Of a DNA stretch of 64,000 bases, positions 1-7,936 are shown piece by piece. The first letter of the stretch is position 1, and each line of letters starts with the position of its first letter. Below the pieces are notes generated by a model. The model made no database searches, was not told the DNA's origin, and saw only the letters and a list, made by a program, of their open reading frames with translations. The stretch is from Flavobacterium sp. UBA7680 (lineage in GTDB: Bacteria > Bacteroidota > Bacteroidia > Flavobacteriales > Flavobacteriaceae), in NCBI RefSeq assembly GCF_002482975.1, contig NZ_DLHA01000032.1:328304-392303 (forward strand), read 5' to 3'. The position numbers and the translations under genes are program-made.

Positions 1-74
1 CTTCTAAAAATTTAGATTTTTCTAAAACAACTACACTTGGAAATGATGTTCCAAAAGGAGCTGTAAAATTTTAA
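1..74 (+). CDS. 3' end of an upstream gene (partial)
   Basis: Reading in the third frame from base 3 gives an open frame that ends with TAA at 72-74; the last residues are GNDVPKGAVKF. Only about 23 codons are inside the window, so no family can be named. The stop lies 14 bp before the pectate lyase start on the same strand, so the two are probably co-transcribed, and the missing gene may also be a pectin-active protein. That last point is inference from position only. Confidence 0.5.
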   Translation, partial: SKNLDFSKTTTLGNDVPKGAVKF

Positions 75-88
75 TCCTAATTTCAAAA

Positions 89-1279
89 ATGAATTTTATC
101 AATAGTTCAAAAGCAGTTGTTTTAAGTCTTTGTGCTTTTTCGTTTCTACATTCGAATGCACAAACTAACAATGATGAAAAATCAGAAATCTGCACAAAAC
201 CTTTTACAGATGGAACCAATCATTGGTATCACATTAAAGATGCGACCAATATTGTAAATCCGGTTCCGAATCAGCCACAATATGCTGAAACGGATTACGG
301 TAAAATTGCTGATAATATTTTGCTTTTTCAACGTAATAATGGCGGATGGCCAAAGAATTACGATATGAAAGCGATTCTGACTCCAAAGCAAATCGATACG
401 GTTATTAAAACCAAACCCATTCTGCATACTACTTTTGACAACGAAACGACTTATACACACGTCAATTATCTGGCTCAGGTTTATACTTTGACTAAAGAGG
501 AAAAATATAAAGACGGTGCGTTAAAAGGAATTGATTTTATTTTGGAAGCGCAATACAATAACGGAGGCTGGCCTCAATATTTTCCTTTAGAAAAAGGTTA
601 CAGCCGACATATTACATTTAATGACGGCGCATATATGGGTATTATAAATTTGTTGAAAAAGATCGTAAACAACGATCCTGATTTTGCATTTATCGATGCT
701 AAAACCAGAAAAAAAGTAACGGCATCATACGAGAAAGGAATTGATTGTATTTTAAAAATGCAAATTAAAGACGAAGGAAAACTTACGGCCTGGTGCCAAC
801 AGCATGATGAAATTACGCTTTTGCCTGCATGGGCGCGAAAGTTTGAACCTCCAAGTATTTGTAATGCAGAAAGTGTTGATGTAGTCCTGTTTTTAATGGC
901 AATCGATAATCCGAATGAAAAGATAATCAATTCGGTGCAAAGTGCTGTAAAATGGTTTCAGGATTCTAAAATATACAATACCAGAGTTGAAAGTTTTAAA
1001 GCTCCGGAAATGGAATCTAAATACAAGAAAATTACCAATGATGTGCGCATCGTAACCGATTCTACAGCTCCGCCAATCTGGACTAGATATTACGAATTAG
1101 GAACTCATAAACCTTTATTCTGCGATAGAGACAGTCAGTTTTTGTATTCTTTGGCAGAAGTAAGCCGTGAACGCAGAAGCGGTTATGCGTGGTATACAGA
1201 TAAACCAGAAAAAGTTTTGAAGAAATATCCAGCCTGGCAGAAGAAATGGGATTCTGGGAATGATGTTTTGAAGCAGTAA
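89..1279 (+). CDS. pelA: Secreted pectate lyase, family PL10
   Basis: 396 aa. A signal peptide covers about residues 1-24 (hydrophobic core, cleavage near SNA|Q), so the enzyme is exported. The rest resembles PL10 pectate lyases throughout: two NNGGWP motifs typical of the alpha-barrel fold, TTYTHVNYLA, an AWCQQHDEITLLPAWAR segment and a C-terminal CDRDSQFLYSLAEVSRERR block. PL10 enzymes cleave polygalacturonate by Ca2+-assisted beta-elimination. The length is normal for a single-domain PL10 enzyme, with no added binding module and no T9SS tail. It follows a truncated gene on the same strand and precedes a deoxy-sugar catabolic operon on the opposite strand. Pectin (rhamnogalacturonan) also contains L-rhamnose, so the two could serve one diet, but that link is inferred. 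Confidence 0.88.
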   Translation: MNFINSSKAVVLSLCAFSFLHSNAQTNNDEKSEICTKPFTDGTNHWYHIKDATNIVNPVPNQPQYAETDYGKIADNILLFQRNNGGWPKNYDMKAILTPKQIDTVIKTKPILHTTFDNETTYTHVNYLAQVYTLTKEEKYKDGALKGIDFILEAQYNNGGWPQYFPLEKGYSRHITFNDGAYMGIINLLKKIVNNDPDFAFIDAKTRKKVTASYEKGIDCILKMQIKDEGKLTAWCQQHDEITLLPAWARKFEPPSICNAESVDVVLFLMAIDNPNEKIINSVQSAVKWFQDSKIYNTRVESFKAPEMESKYKKITNDVRIVTDSTAPPIWTRYYELGTHKPLFCDRDSQFLYSLAEVSRERRSGYAWYTDKPEKVLKKYPAWQKKWDSGNDVLKQ

Positions 1280-1290
1280 AAACACAACGC

Positions 1291-1398
1291 TTTGTCATTG
1301 CGAGGAACGAAGCAATCTCACTACAATAATCGACAACGAGAATCGCCAATCTTTGTAGAGTTCCTGGTGCGATTTCTCCCTACGGTCGAAATGACAAA
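1291..1398. repeat. Short interspersed element with TTTGTCATT / AATGACAAA ends
   Basis: This sequence begins TTTGTCATTGCGAGG and ends GGTCGAAATGACAAA, so its 9-bp outer ends (1291-1299 and 1390-1398) are perfect inverted repeats. It has no coding potential. It lies just after the pectate lyase stop and looks like a non-autonomous palindromic element. It may also fold in RNA and act as a transcript end. The 1280-1607 gap holds this element and the two palindromes below, and no gene. Confidence 0.55.
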
Positions 1399-1422
1399 CT
1401 ATAACCTAATTTAATTCCTATC

Positions 1423-1502
1423 TTCAAACATAGCCCGTGGTTTCAACCACGGGCTATGTTTGAAGCGTGACAATATTACGTCCCCGTGGTTGAAACCACG
1501 GG
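1423..1502. repeat. Tandem pair of CCCGTGGTT palindromes
   Basis: A near-perfect hairpin (20-bp arms at 1423-1442 and 1445-1464, 2-nt loop) with core CCCGTGGTT is followed by a second hairpin with the same core at 1483-1502. The flanking words (CTATGTTTGA, CTATATTTGA) repeat too. Small reading frames across it are by-products of the palindrome. It could act as a bidirectional terminator between the converging pectate lyase and lactonase genes. Confidence 0.6.
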
Positions 1503-1532
1503 CTATATTTGACAAGTTTATGAGTAAAAAAT

Positions 1533-1561
1533 CTTTGTCAAAGTTCAAAACTTTGACAAAG
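1533..1561. repeat. CTTTGTCAAAGTT hairpin
   Basis: The arm CTTTGTCAAAGTT (1533-1545) and its complement (1549-1561) form a 13-bp stem with a 3-nt loop, followed by an A-rich run. The same element recurs at 31250-31283, and a single arm at 11458-11473. Confidence 0.55.
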
Positions 1562-1607
1562 AGAAAAAAATCTGTGAAAATCATTTTAATCTGTGGCAAA
1601 AAATCTA

Positions 1608-2438
1608 TTAGAGATTATAAAACGAAACCGCATTTTCAAACCAAATTTTATTTTGATCTTCGATAGAGAACTCCGAAATATAATCTTCTAAAGTTTTTAC
1701 AACTTCTTTATAATCAGAAGCTACATTTAGAACCGGCCAATCTGAACCATACATCAATTTATCTGTTGAGAAATTTTCAAAGATGACGTCTAAATACGGT
1801 TTTAAATCTTCTGGTTTCCAGTTTTTCCAATCGGCTTCTGTTACCATTCCGGAGACTTTACACCATACATTGTCGTATTTTGCGATTTCTTCGATTCCCT
1901 TTTTCCAGGAATGAATGCTTCCTGATTTAATATCAGGTTTTGCAATATGATCAATTACAAACTTTTGATTCGGAAAATCTTTTACCAAACTTATCGCAGC
2001 CGGTAATTGACGATGAAAAATCAGAATATCATACGTAAAATTAAACTCTTTTAAAGCCGAAATTCCGTTGCGAAAATCTTCTCTAAACATAAAATCATCG
2101 GCTTCACCTTGTACAACGTGCCGAAATCCTTTAATTATTTTATTCGAAGAAAAATGACGTAAACGATCTGAAATATTATCTGCCCGAAGATCAACCCAGC
2201 CTACGATTGCTTTTATAAAATCATTTTTTGAAGCCAGATCCACAAGGAAATTGGTTTCATCTTCAGACTGACTTGCCTGAACTGCTACACAACCCGAAAA
2301 CTTGTTTTCTGTAAGCAATGGCGATAAATCTTCCGGAAGGAAATCTCTTTGAATTTTCGACATACTTTCATCAATCCAGCTGTCTCTAACAGGATCAAAT
2401 CTCCAAAAATGCTGATGAGAATCAATTCGGTTATTCAT
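1608..2438 (-). CDS. Amidohydrolase-fold sugar lactonase (L-fuconolactonase/L-rhamnonolactonase type)
   Basis: 276 aa, no signal peptide, cytosolic. It opens with the HQHFW metal motif (His8, His10) of COG3618 TIM-barrel amidohydrolases. A further His sits in VIDHIAKP (His164) and a catalytic Asp in MYGSDWPV (Asp233). Family members hydrolyse aldonolactones such as L-fucono-, L-rhamnono- or L-galactono-lactone. It is the last gene of a leftward set, only 6 bp behind an SDR gene, which supports a lactonase step after sugar 1-dehydrogenation. The exact lactone cannot be read from sequence; L-fuconolactone is favoured because a FucP-type symporter lies nearby. Confidence 0.8.
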   Translation of the reverse strand: MNNRIDSHQHFWRFDPVRDSWIDESMSKIQRDFLPEDLSPLLTENKFSGCVAVQASQSEDETNFLVDLASKNDFIKAIVGWVDLRADNISDRLRHFSSNKIIKGFRHVVQGEADDFMFREDFRNGISALKEFNFTYDILIFHRQLPAAISLVKDFPNQKFVIDHIAKPDIKSGSIHSWKKGIEEIAKYDNVWCKVSGMVTEADWKNWKPEDLKPYLDVIFENFSTDKLMYGSDWPVLNVASDYKEVVKTLEDYISEFSIEDQNKIWFENAVSFYNL

Positions 2439-2444
2439 CCTGAA

Positions 2445-3242
2445 TTAGTTTACATCGTTGATTAAAGCACGATCTAAATGCACGTAACCGCCATCAACAA
2501 AAACAAATTGTCCTGTAGTGTGCGAAGACCGATCCGAAATAATAAAAAGCGCCGTATCTGCAATTTCTTCTGTTTTCGTCATTCTGCCTTCAAAGGGAAT
2601 ACTTTTGTTGATTTTCTTTAAAACGGTTTCTCCATCTGCCAATGTTTTAATCCAGTCTTCGTATGCCGGAGTATAACTTTCAGCAATAATAATGGCATTC
2701 GAACGGATTCCGAATTGAATTAAATCTACTGCCCATTCTCTTGTAAGTCCTAAAACTCCGCCTTTTGCAGCAGCGTAACCCGAAGTTCCGCCCTGTCCTG
2801 TTAAAGCTACTTTTGAACCAATATTTAAAATATTTCCTTTTGTTTCTTTTAAATACGGAAGTGCATATTTAACCAGCAAAAAATAACTTACTACATTCAG
2901 TTTCAAAGAATCCATAAATTCCTCATAAGAAGCATCTAATCCTGCACCGTCATTTACACCAACATTGTTGATAACAGCGTCAATTCTTCCGTATTTTGCT
3001 ACGATTGTTTTCACCGCATTTTCGATTTCTACAGGATCAGTAACATCAGTCTGAACAAATAAAGAATCTATTCCTCTTTTTTGGAAAGCTTCCGCGTAAG
3101 CGAAACCTCTTGCATTTCTGTCAACCAAAACTGGAATCGCACCTTCATCTGCAATTCGGTTAATAATTGTTTCTCCAATACTGCCTTCCTTTCCAGCCGA
3201 ACCGGAAACGACAACAATCTTATTTTTTAAATTTAAATCCAT
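2445..3242 (-). CDS. SDR dehydrogenase, probable deoxy-sugar 1-dehydrogenase
   Basis: 265 aa classical short-chain dehydrogenase. The nucleotide motif is the variant SGSAGKEGSIGE (residues 13-24), longer than the usual TGxxxGxG loop. The later motifs are NNVG (92-95), Ser143, Tyr156 and Lys160 in GYAAAKGG, and Asp41 at the end of strand 2 favours NAD. It sits directly upstream of the lactonase with a 6-bp gap, so oxidation of a sugar to its lactone is the best guess. The non-phosphorylative pathway also contains a second SDR, the 4-dehydrogenase, and the roles of this gene and the one at 5700-6464 could be swapped. Confidence 0.75.
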   Translation of the reverse strand: MDLNLKNKIVVVSGSAGKEGSIGETIINRIADEGAIPVLVDRNARGFAYAEAFQKRGIDSLFVQTDVTDPVEIENAVKTIVAKYGRIDAVINNVGVNDGAGLDASYEEFMDSLKLNVVSYFLLVKYALPYLKETKGNILNIGSKVALTGQGGTSGYAAAKGGVLGLTREWAVDLIQFGIRSNAIIIAESYTPAYEDWIKTLADGETVLKKINKSIPFEGRMTKTEEIADTALFIISDRSSHTTGQFVFVDGGYVHLDRALINDVN

Positions 3243-3283
3243 TTTTGTGGTTATTAAAGTTTAATAGTAGTTAGGTTTTTTAA

Positions 3284-3416
3284 ACACATAGAAACATAGG
3301 CTTTTCTTATTCCTAAAAGAGAGTAAAAAAGAAACTAGTTTCTTAACACATAGCTATGTGTGTTAATGCAAGTGAAACGCCTTTTATTAAGTTTTAAATT
3401 CTATGTTTCTATGTGT
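3284..3416. repeat. ACACATAG-family palindromic element, copy 1
   Basis: A 133-bp non-coding element between two operon genes. The ends are perfect 16-bp inverted repeats, ACACATAGAAACATAG at 3284-3299 and its complement at 3401-3416. Inside lies a perfect palindrome ACACATAGCTATGTGT (3346-3361) followed by the conserved word AAGTGAAACGCCTTT. Other copies lie at 4493, 31064 (inverted), 53845 (diverged) and 62953, plus a half copy near 63109. Confidence 0.85.
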
Positions 3417-3425
3417 TAGAAAAAA

Positions 3426-4439
3426 TTATTCTATCTCAATTAACGCTTTGATTACATTATTCTTAGGATCAATTAATTGTCCGAAATCAGTAATCATTTC
3501 TGAGAAACTCGTTCTGTGCGTAATGTATTTTTTAGGATCGATTTTACCTTCTTTCAAACATTTCATTACATATTCAAAGTCTTTAATAGTCCCATTTCTG
3601 CTGCTCATTAAAGTCGATTCTCTTTTATGAAAATCAGGATGACTGAAACTCAATTCTCCTTTTTGAAGCCCCACTAAAACAAATCTTCCGCCATGCGAAA
3701 TATAATTGAAAGCGCTGTTCATTACTTTTTGATTTCCAGTCGCATCGATCACTACATTCGCCATATCACTGTTTGTTAATTCAGCCAGTTTTGCAGCTAC
3801 ATCATCATTTAGCGGATTGATGGTTTCATCAGCATTTAATTCTGTTTTACAGAAATTTAATCGGTAATCATTGATATCCATTACGATCACTCTTGCTCCC
3901 GCAATTTTAGCAAACTGAATCAATCCAATTCCAATTGGCCCTGCTCCCATTACCAAAACCGTATCAGTTGACTTAACAGCCGCTCTTCTTACTCCGTGCG
4001 CTGCAATTGCCAGAGGTTCAACCAAAGCCAGTTCATCATAATCTAATCCCTGACCATGAAGTAAATATTGTTCTGGAATCGTTACATATTCGGCCATTCC
4101 GCCGTCAATGTGAACACCGAAAACTTTAATATTTACACAACAGTTTGTTAATCCGTTTCGGCAGGCAACACAAGTTCCGCAGTTGAAATACGGAATAAAA
4201 GTTACTTTATCGCCCGGTTTAAAACCTGCTGCATTTCCTTTTATATATTCTGCAGCCAATTCGTGTCCCAAAATTCTGGGATATTCAAAATACGGCTGTG
4301 TACCACCAAAAGCATGAATATCAGTTCCGCAGATTCCAATTCTTTTTATTTTTAAAAGAACTTCACCGTCTTTTGGTTCGGGAATTTCTTTTTCTTTTAA
4401 TTTAAATTCCTGCGGCTTTTCGCATACTATAAATTTCAT
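3426..4439 (-). CDS. Zinc-dependent medium-chain dehydrogenase
   Basis: 337 aa from the ATG at 4439. A longer frame to 4496 exists, but it would begin at the end of repeat copy 2, and its extra 19 residues do not fit the family start (MKFIVCEKP). Motifs are the catalytic-zinc Cys37 in GICGTD, GHE (His59-Glu60), four structural-zinc cysteines (87, 90, 93, 101), and a GAGPIG dinucleotide loop with Asp on the next strand, favouring NAD. It belongs to COG1063 (sorbitol/threonine/galactonate-type dehydrogenases). Within a deoxy-sugar operon it could oxidise the sugar, an aldonate or a breakdown product such as lactaldehyde; the substrate is not determined. Confidence 0.82.
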   Translation of the reverse strand: MKFIVCEKPQEFKLKEKEIPEPKDGEVLLKIKRIGICGTDIHAFGGTQPYFEYPRILGHELAAEYIKGNAAGFKPGDKVTFIPYFNCGTCVACRNGLTNCCVNIKVFGVHIDGGMAEYVTIPEQYLLHGQGLDYDELALVEPLAIAAHGVRRAAVKSTDTVLVMGAGPIGIGLIQFAKIAGARVIVMDINDYRLNFCKTELNADETINPLNDDVAAKLAELTNSDMANVVIDATGNQKVMNSAFNYISHGGRFVLVGLQKGELSFSHPDFHKRESTLMSSRNGTIKDFEYVMKCLKEGKIDPKKYITHRTSFSEMITDFGQLIDPKNNVIKALIEIE

Positions 4440-4492
4440 CTTTAATTTTTTTAAACTTACTCGTAGGATACAATTCGTGAAAATTTTATTTA

Positions 4493-4627
4493 ACACATAG
4501 AAACATAGGTTTTTCCTTTTTAAACAAGAAGACTAAAATAAATGATACATCATTTACACATAGCTATGTTTATTATTGCAAGTGAAACGCCTTTTTTTGA
4601 GTATCGAATATCTATGTTTCTATGTGT
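4493..4627. repeat. ACACATAG-family palindromic element, copy 2
   Basis: 135 bp with the same perfect 16-bp inverted ends (4493-4508 and 4612-4627), an internal ACACATAGCTATGT palindrome, and the word AAGTGAAACGCC in the same orientation as copy 1. It fills most of the gap between the FAH-fold hydrolase and the Zn-dehydrogenase. Confidence 0.85.
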
Positions 4628-4658
4628 TTAAAAATAATTATGCTCAACGAGTTAATAA

Positions 4659-5513
4659 TTACTTTTTATATGCAACTGCAGTCTGCTTGCTTGTACCTAA
4701 ACCTTCAATTCCAAGTTCTACAACATCACCGGCTTTTAAATAAATTGGATCTGGTTTAATACCCAAACCAACTCCTGGAGGCGTTCCTGTACTAATGATA
4801 TCGCCAGGAAGCAAAGTCATAAACTGGCTTAAATAATGTACTAAATACGGAATTTTGAAAACCAAATTCAGCGTGTTGCTGTCTTGGTATTTTTTACCAT
4901 TTACGCTCAGCCACATCGATAAATTATCCACATCTTTTACTTCATCTTTCGTCGCCAAAAATGGTCCAAGAGGTGCAAATGTATCGCAGCCTTTTCCTTT
5001 TGCCCATTGTCCGCCGCGTTCGATTTGAAATTCTCTTTCACTGTAATCATTTAACAAAGCATAACCAGCAACATAATCTAAAGCTTCCGCTTCTTCCACA
5101 TAACTTGCTTTTTTGCCTACTACAAATGCCAACTCCACTTCCCAGTCGGTTTTTACACTGTTTTTCGGGATAATCACATCATCGTCCGGACCGCATAAAG
5201 AAGTCGTTGATTTAAAAAAGATAATAGGTTCAGTTGGAATTGGTGCACCAGTTTCTTTACAGTGATCTACATAATTTAATCCTATACAGATTATTTTTGA
5301 AGGTCTCGCAACCGGAGATCCCAAACGTACACTTGCATTAACTTCTGGTAAAGAAGGATTGCTTTCTAATGCTTTTTGTAATTTTTCTAAACCATTATCT
5401 TCAAAAAAGCTTTCGTTAAAGTCTGAAACGATAGAAGAAACATCATATCTTTTTTCATTAATTAAAACTCCTGGTTTTTCTTTTCCGATTTCTCCAAAAC
5501 GTATTAATTTCAT
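4659..5513 (-). CDS. FAH-fold hydrolase, probable 2,4-diketo-3-deoxy-sugar-acid hydrolase
   Basis: 284 aa. The N-terminal 70 residues are a small cap domain. The fumarylacetoacetate hydrolase fold follows: ICIGLNYVDHCKETG, the metal-binding Glu125/Glu127 pair in WEVELAF, Asp156 in LLNDYSERE, then STGTPPGVG and LKAGDVVELGIEGLG. In non-phosphorylative L-fucose and L-rhamnose degradation an enzyme of this fold splits 2,4-diketo-3-deoxy-aldonate into pyruvate and L-lactate. Position in an operon with a lactonase and SDRs supports that role. Related proteins are often labelled ureidoglycolate lyase, but no purine genes are nearby. Confidence 0.8.
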   Translation of the reverse strand: MKLIRFGEIGKEKPGVLINEKRYDVSSIVSDFNESFFEDNGLEKLQKALESNPSLPEVNASVRLGSPVARPSKIICIGLNYVDHCKETGAPIPTEPIIFFKSTTSLCGPDDDVIIPKNSVKTDWEVELAFVVGKKASYVEEAEALDYVAGYALLNDYSEREFQIERGGQWAKGKGCDTFAPLGPFLATKDEVKDVDNLSMWLSVNGKKYQDSNTLNLVFKIPYLVHYLSQFMTLLPGDIISTGTPPGVGLGIKPDPIYLKAGDVVELGIEGLGTSKQTAVAYKK

Positions 5514-5546
5514 TTTTTTTTATTTTTTGATTAATTATTTTTTTTT

Positions 5547-5697
5547 AGGTTCTAAGGTACTGAGTGGCTAAGGTTCTGAGTTTTTGTTCACCCGTTTAGA
5601 CCTGACAGGTTTTTAAAACCTGTCAGGTCTAACGAGTCGTAAAATTCTAAGCTAAAAAAACTTAGCATCTTAGTATCTCAGAACCTTAGCAACTCAA
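5547..5697. repeat. Nested inverted repeat with GACAGGTTTT palindrome
   Basis: The outer arms are runs of TAAGGTTCTGAG-like words (about 5547-5580 and 5650-5697, imperfect complements). They surround a perfect palindrome at 5596-5632 whose core is CTGACAGGTTTT and its complement. The same core, with CGACAGG, occurs in the hairpin at 46365-46399. No coding content; it fills the gap between the second SDR and the FAH-fold gene. Confidence 0.65.
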
Positions 5698-5699
5698 AA

Positions 5700-6464
5700 T
5701 TAATTATTTAACTTAATAAATCCTCCGTCGATTGGGTAATCGCATCCAGTGATGAATCCTGCTTCTTCGCTGCATAAGTATAAAGCCAGAGCGGCGATTT
5801 CATCTGGTTTTCCCATACGGCCAATTGGCTGGGATTTAGAAAGTTTTTCGAACATTTCTTCTTCTTTTCCGGCGTAATTTTTAGAAATAAATCCATCAAC
5901 AAAAGGCGTGTGAACCCTTGCCGGAGAAATAGAATTACATCTGATGTTTTCACTTAAATAATCTCTCGCTACAGATAAAGTCATTGCCATTACAGCTCCT
6001 TTTGCAGTTGAATAAGCAAATCGGTCCGAGATTCCAACCCATGCCGCAATTGACGCCATGTTTAAAATCACACCGCCGCCTGAAAGTCTAAATTGTGGAA
6101 TCGCGGCAAACAAACAGTTGTAAACTCCTTTTACGTTTACATCCATTACACGATCAAAATCAGCTTCAGAAGTCGTGTCGGCTTTTCCAACATTCGCGAT
6201 TCCGGCATTGTTGATTAAGATATTAATGCTTCCTATTTTTTCAAAAGTCGCTTTAACATCAGCCTGACTGGAAACATTACACGCATGCGAAAATACATTT
6301 CCTCCTGCATTTTTAATTTCGTCAACAGCATCCTGCGCACTTTCAATAGATAAATCAATAATATGAACTTCTGCTCCCTGCTTGGCAAACAAGACCGCAA
6401 TTGCTCTTCCTATTCCGCTTCCGCCTCCTGTTATGACTGCTTTTTTACTTTGTAATGAAAACAT
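5700..6464 (-). CDS. SDR dehydrogenase, probable 2-keto-3-deoxy-L-fuconate/rhamnonate 4-dehydrogenase
   Basis: 254 aa classical SDR with textbook motifs: TGGGSGIG (12-19), Asp37 for NAD selection, NNAG (85-88), Ser138, Tyr151 and Lys155. It is the first gene of the leftward operon. Resemblance to 2-keto-3-deoxy-L-fuconate dehydrogenases, and the FAH-fold hydrolase downstream, suggest it makes the 2,4-diketo acid. The substrate is inferred from neighbours. No sugar-acid dehydratase of the enolase superfamily, the step before this one, is present in the window. Confidence 0.76.
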   Translation of the reverse strand: MFSLQSKKAVITGGGSGIGRAIAVLFAKQGAEVHIIDLSIESAQDAVDEIKNAGGNVFSHACNVSSQADVKATFEKIGSINILINNAGIANVGKADTTSEADFDRVMDVNVKGVYNCLFAAIPQFRLSGGGVILNMASIAAWVGISDRFAYSTAKGAVMAMTLSVARDYLSENIRCNSISPARVHTPFVDGFISKNYAGKEEEMFEKLSKSQPIGRMGKPDEIAALALYLCSEEAGFITGCDYPIDGGFIKLNN

Positions 6465-6542
6465 TTTAATATAATTTAATATTTAAGAATCTTAATTAAT
6501 GGAACCAATAATGTGGTTAATTTAATAAATGTAAAATACACA

Positions 6543-6556
6543 ATTACAAATGTAAT
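6543..6556. promoter_or_regulatory. Candidate operator dyad ATTACA-AA-TGTAAT
   Basis: A perfect 14-bp dyad in the 323-bp gap between the divergent catabolic operons, overlapped by ATCGAT. It lies 79 bp upstream of the leftward SDR start. The half-site TGTAA recurs in the dyad at 6687-6704, as expected for one regulator acting on both operons. No regulator gene adjoins; the protein is unknown. Confidence 0.4.
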
Positions 6557-6686
6557 CGATTAAATATAATTTTGCATTTTATTTTTCTACTAATATAATA
6601 AAATGATCATTCTTTAATAAATTATAACAATTTTTATTTGCTTTGTAAAAAATTACGCCTTGTTCAAAACTTTTGATAAAAAAATC

Positions 6687-6704
6687 AATGTAAAAAGTTA
6701 CATT
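6687..6704. promoter_or_regulatory. Candidate operator dyad AATGTAA-N4-TTACATT
   Basis: A perfect 7-bp inverted repeat with a 4-bp spacer, sitting immediately before the predicted -33 region of the rightward operon. It shares the TGTAA half-site with the dyad at 6543-6556. Confidence 0.45.
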
Positions 6705-6705
6705 T

Positions 6706-6737
6706 TCTTGCTCAATTCAATCTAATTCCTAATTTTG
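6706..6737 (+). promoter_or_regulatory. Promoter of the SBP/CoA-transferase operon
   Basis: TCTTG at 6706-6710 and TAATTTTG at 6730-6737 match the Bacteroidota -33 (TTG) and -7 (TAnnTTTG) elements with a 19-bp spacer. This gives a leader of roughly 45 nt before the ATG at 6788. Confidence 0.5.
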
Positions 6738-6787
6738 TAATTGTATTTTTTACATTTATTATTTTCCAAATACATAATTCAAGAAAA

Positions 6788-7936
6788 ATGGCAGTATTAA
6801 AAGGCATAACGTGGAATCATACAAGAGGTTTATTACCTATGGTTGCAACGGCACAACGCTTTACCGAGTTAAATCCTGATATCGAAATTACCTGGGAGAA
6901 AAGAAGTTTACAAGAATTTGCAGATGCTTCGATCGAAGATTTAGCAAAACGATTTGATTTATTGGTTATTGATCATCCGTGGACAGGTTTTGGAGCACAT
7001 ACAAATGCTATCCTCCCACTCTCTGATTATCTGCCTGCCGATTATATAAAAGATCAGGAAATAAATACCGTGGGAAAATCATACGGAAGCTATGTCTTCA
7101 GTAATAAATTATGGGCTTTGCCAATAGATGCCGCGACTCCGGTTGCTGCAACACGTTTGGATATTTTAGAAAAAAAAGGACTTGAAGTCCCTCAGACATA
7201 CGACGAATTATTGGCTTTAGCCAAAAAAGGTTTAGTAGCATTTGCCGGAATTCCGGTTGATGTTTTAATGAGTTTCTATATGTTTTGCTGCAGTTTAAGC
7301 GAAGCTCCGTTTCAGTCTGAAGAAAAAGTTATTTCTGTAGAAACAGGAAAAAAAGCTTTACAGATGTTTCGTGAGTTGGCGCAATTAATTGATCCGGCAA
7401 ACTTTAACCGAAATCCAATTCAGATTTACGAGGCCATGGTAAATTCAGATGAAATTGCCTACTGCCCTTTTGCTTACGGATATTCTAATTATTCAAGAGC
7501 CGGATACAGCAAAAATCTGCTTCATTTTTATGATTTGGTTAAATTGAATAATGCGCCTATGATAAGCTCTCTGGGCGGAACAGGATTAGCGGTTTCTTCT
7601 TTCAGCAAACATATCCCTGAAGCGATTCGTTATGCTGAATTCACGGGTTCATCTCAAGTGCAACAGAATATTTTTGCCGATAACGGAGGTCAGCCGGGAC
7701 ATTTACAAGCCTGGAAAAATGACCGAATCAATTCGATAACCAACAATTATTTCAAAAATACTTTACCCGCTTTAGAAAGAGCTTTTCTAAGACCAAGATA
7801 TTCCGGACACATGTATTTTCAGGATCATGCCGGCGATGTAGTTCGTGATTATTTAATAAACGGCGGAGATGAAGAACTGGTTTTAGATGCATTAAATGGG
7901 CTTTATGCTAAATCCTTAAAACTGCAAAATTCATGA
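6788..7936 (+). CDS. Cytosolic solute-binding-protein-like protein (COG1653 fold)
   Basis: 382 aa. The sequence resembles UgpB/MalE-type family 1 extracellular solute-binding proteins (ITWNHTRGLLPM start, FDLLVIDHPWTG, LWALPIDAATPVAAT, PQTYDELLALAKKG, SLGGTGLAVS), but it begins directly with the first strand of the mature domain and has no signal peptide or lipobox. No ABC permease or ATPase gene is present. It heads a tight operon: its TGA overlaps the ATG of a class III CoA-transferase (ATGA at 7933-7936). A soluble role in the cytosol, for example sensing or presenting a sugar or sugar acid to the CoA-transferases, is inferred. A second such protein is encoded at 10219. Confidence 0.72.
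   Translation: MAVLKGITWNHTRGLLPMVATAQRFTELNPDIEITWEKRSLQEFADASIEDLAKRFDLLVIDHPWTGFGAHTNAILPLSDYLPADYIKDQEINTVGKSYGSYVFSNKLWALPIDAATPVAATRLDILEKKGLEVPQTYDELLALAKKGLVAFAGIPVDVLMSFYMFCCSLSEAPFQSEEKVISVETGKKALQMFRELAQLIDPANFNRNPIQIYEAMVNSDEIAYCPFAYGYSNYSRAGYSKNLLHFYDLVKLNNAPMISSLGGTGLAVSSFSKHIPEAIRYAEFTGSSQVQQNIFADNGGQPGHLQAWKNDRINSITNNYFKNTLPALERAFLRPRYSGHMYFQDHAGDVVRDYLINGGDEELVLDALNGLYAKSLKLQNS

Noticed and set aside
1280..1607. Riboswitch or tRNA in the gap
   Set aside because: The structure is explained by palindromic repeats; no tRNA arms or known aptamer core were found.
1411..1666. Two short frames across the CCCGTGGTT palindromes
   Set aside because: They exist on both strands because of the palindromes and encode near-mirror peptides without any family feature.
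4440..4496. N-terminal extension of the Zn-dehydrogenase frame
   Set aside because: The extra 19 codons begin at a repeat element end and do not match the family start; the ATG at 4439 does.
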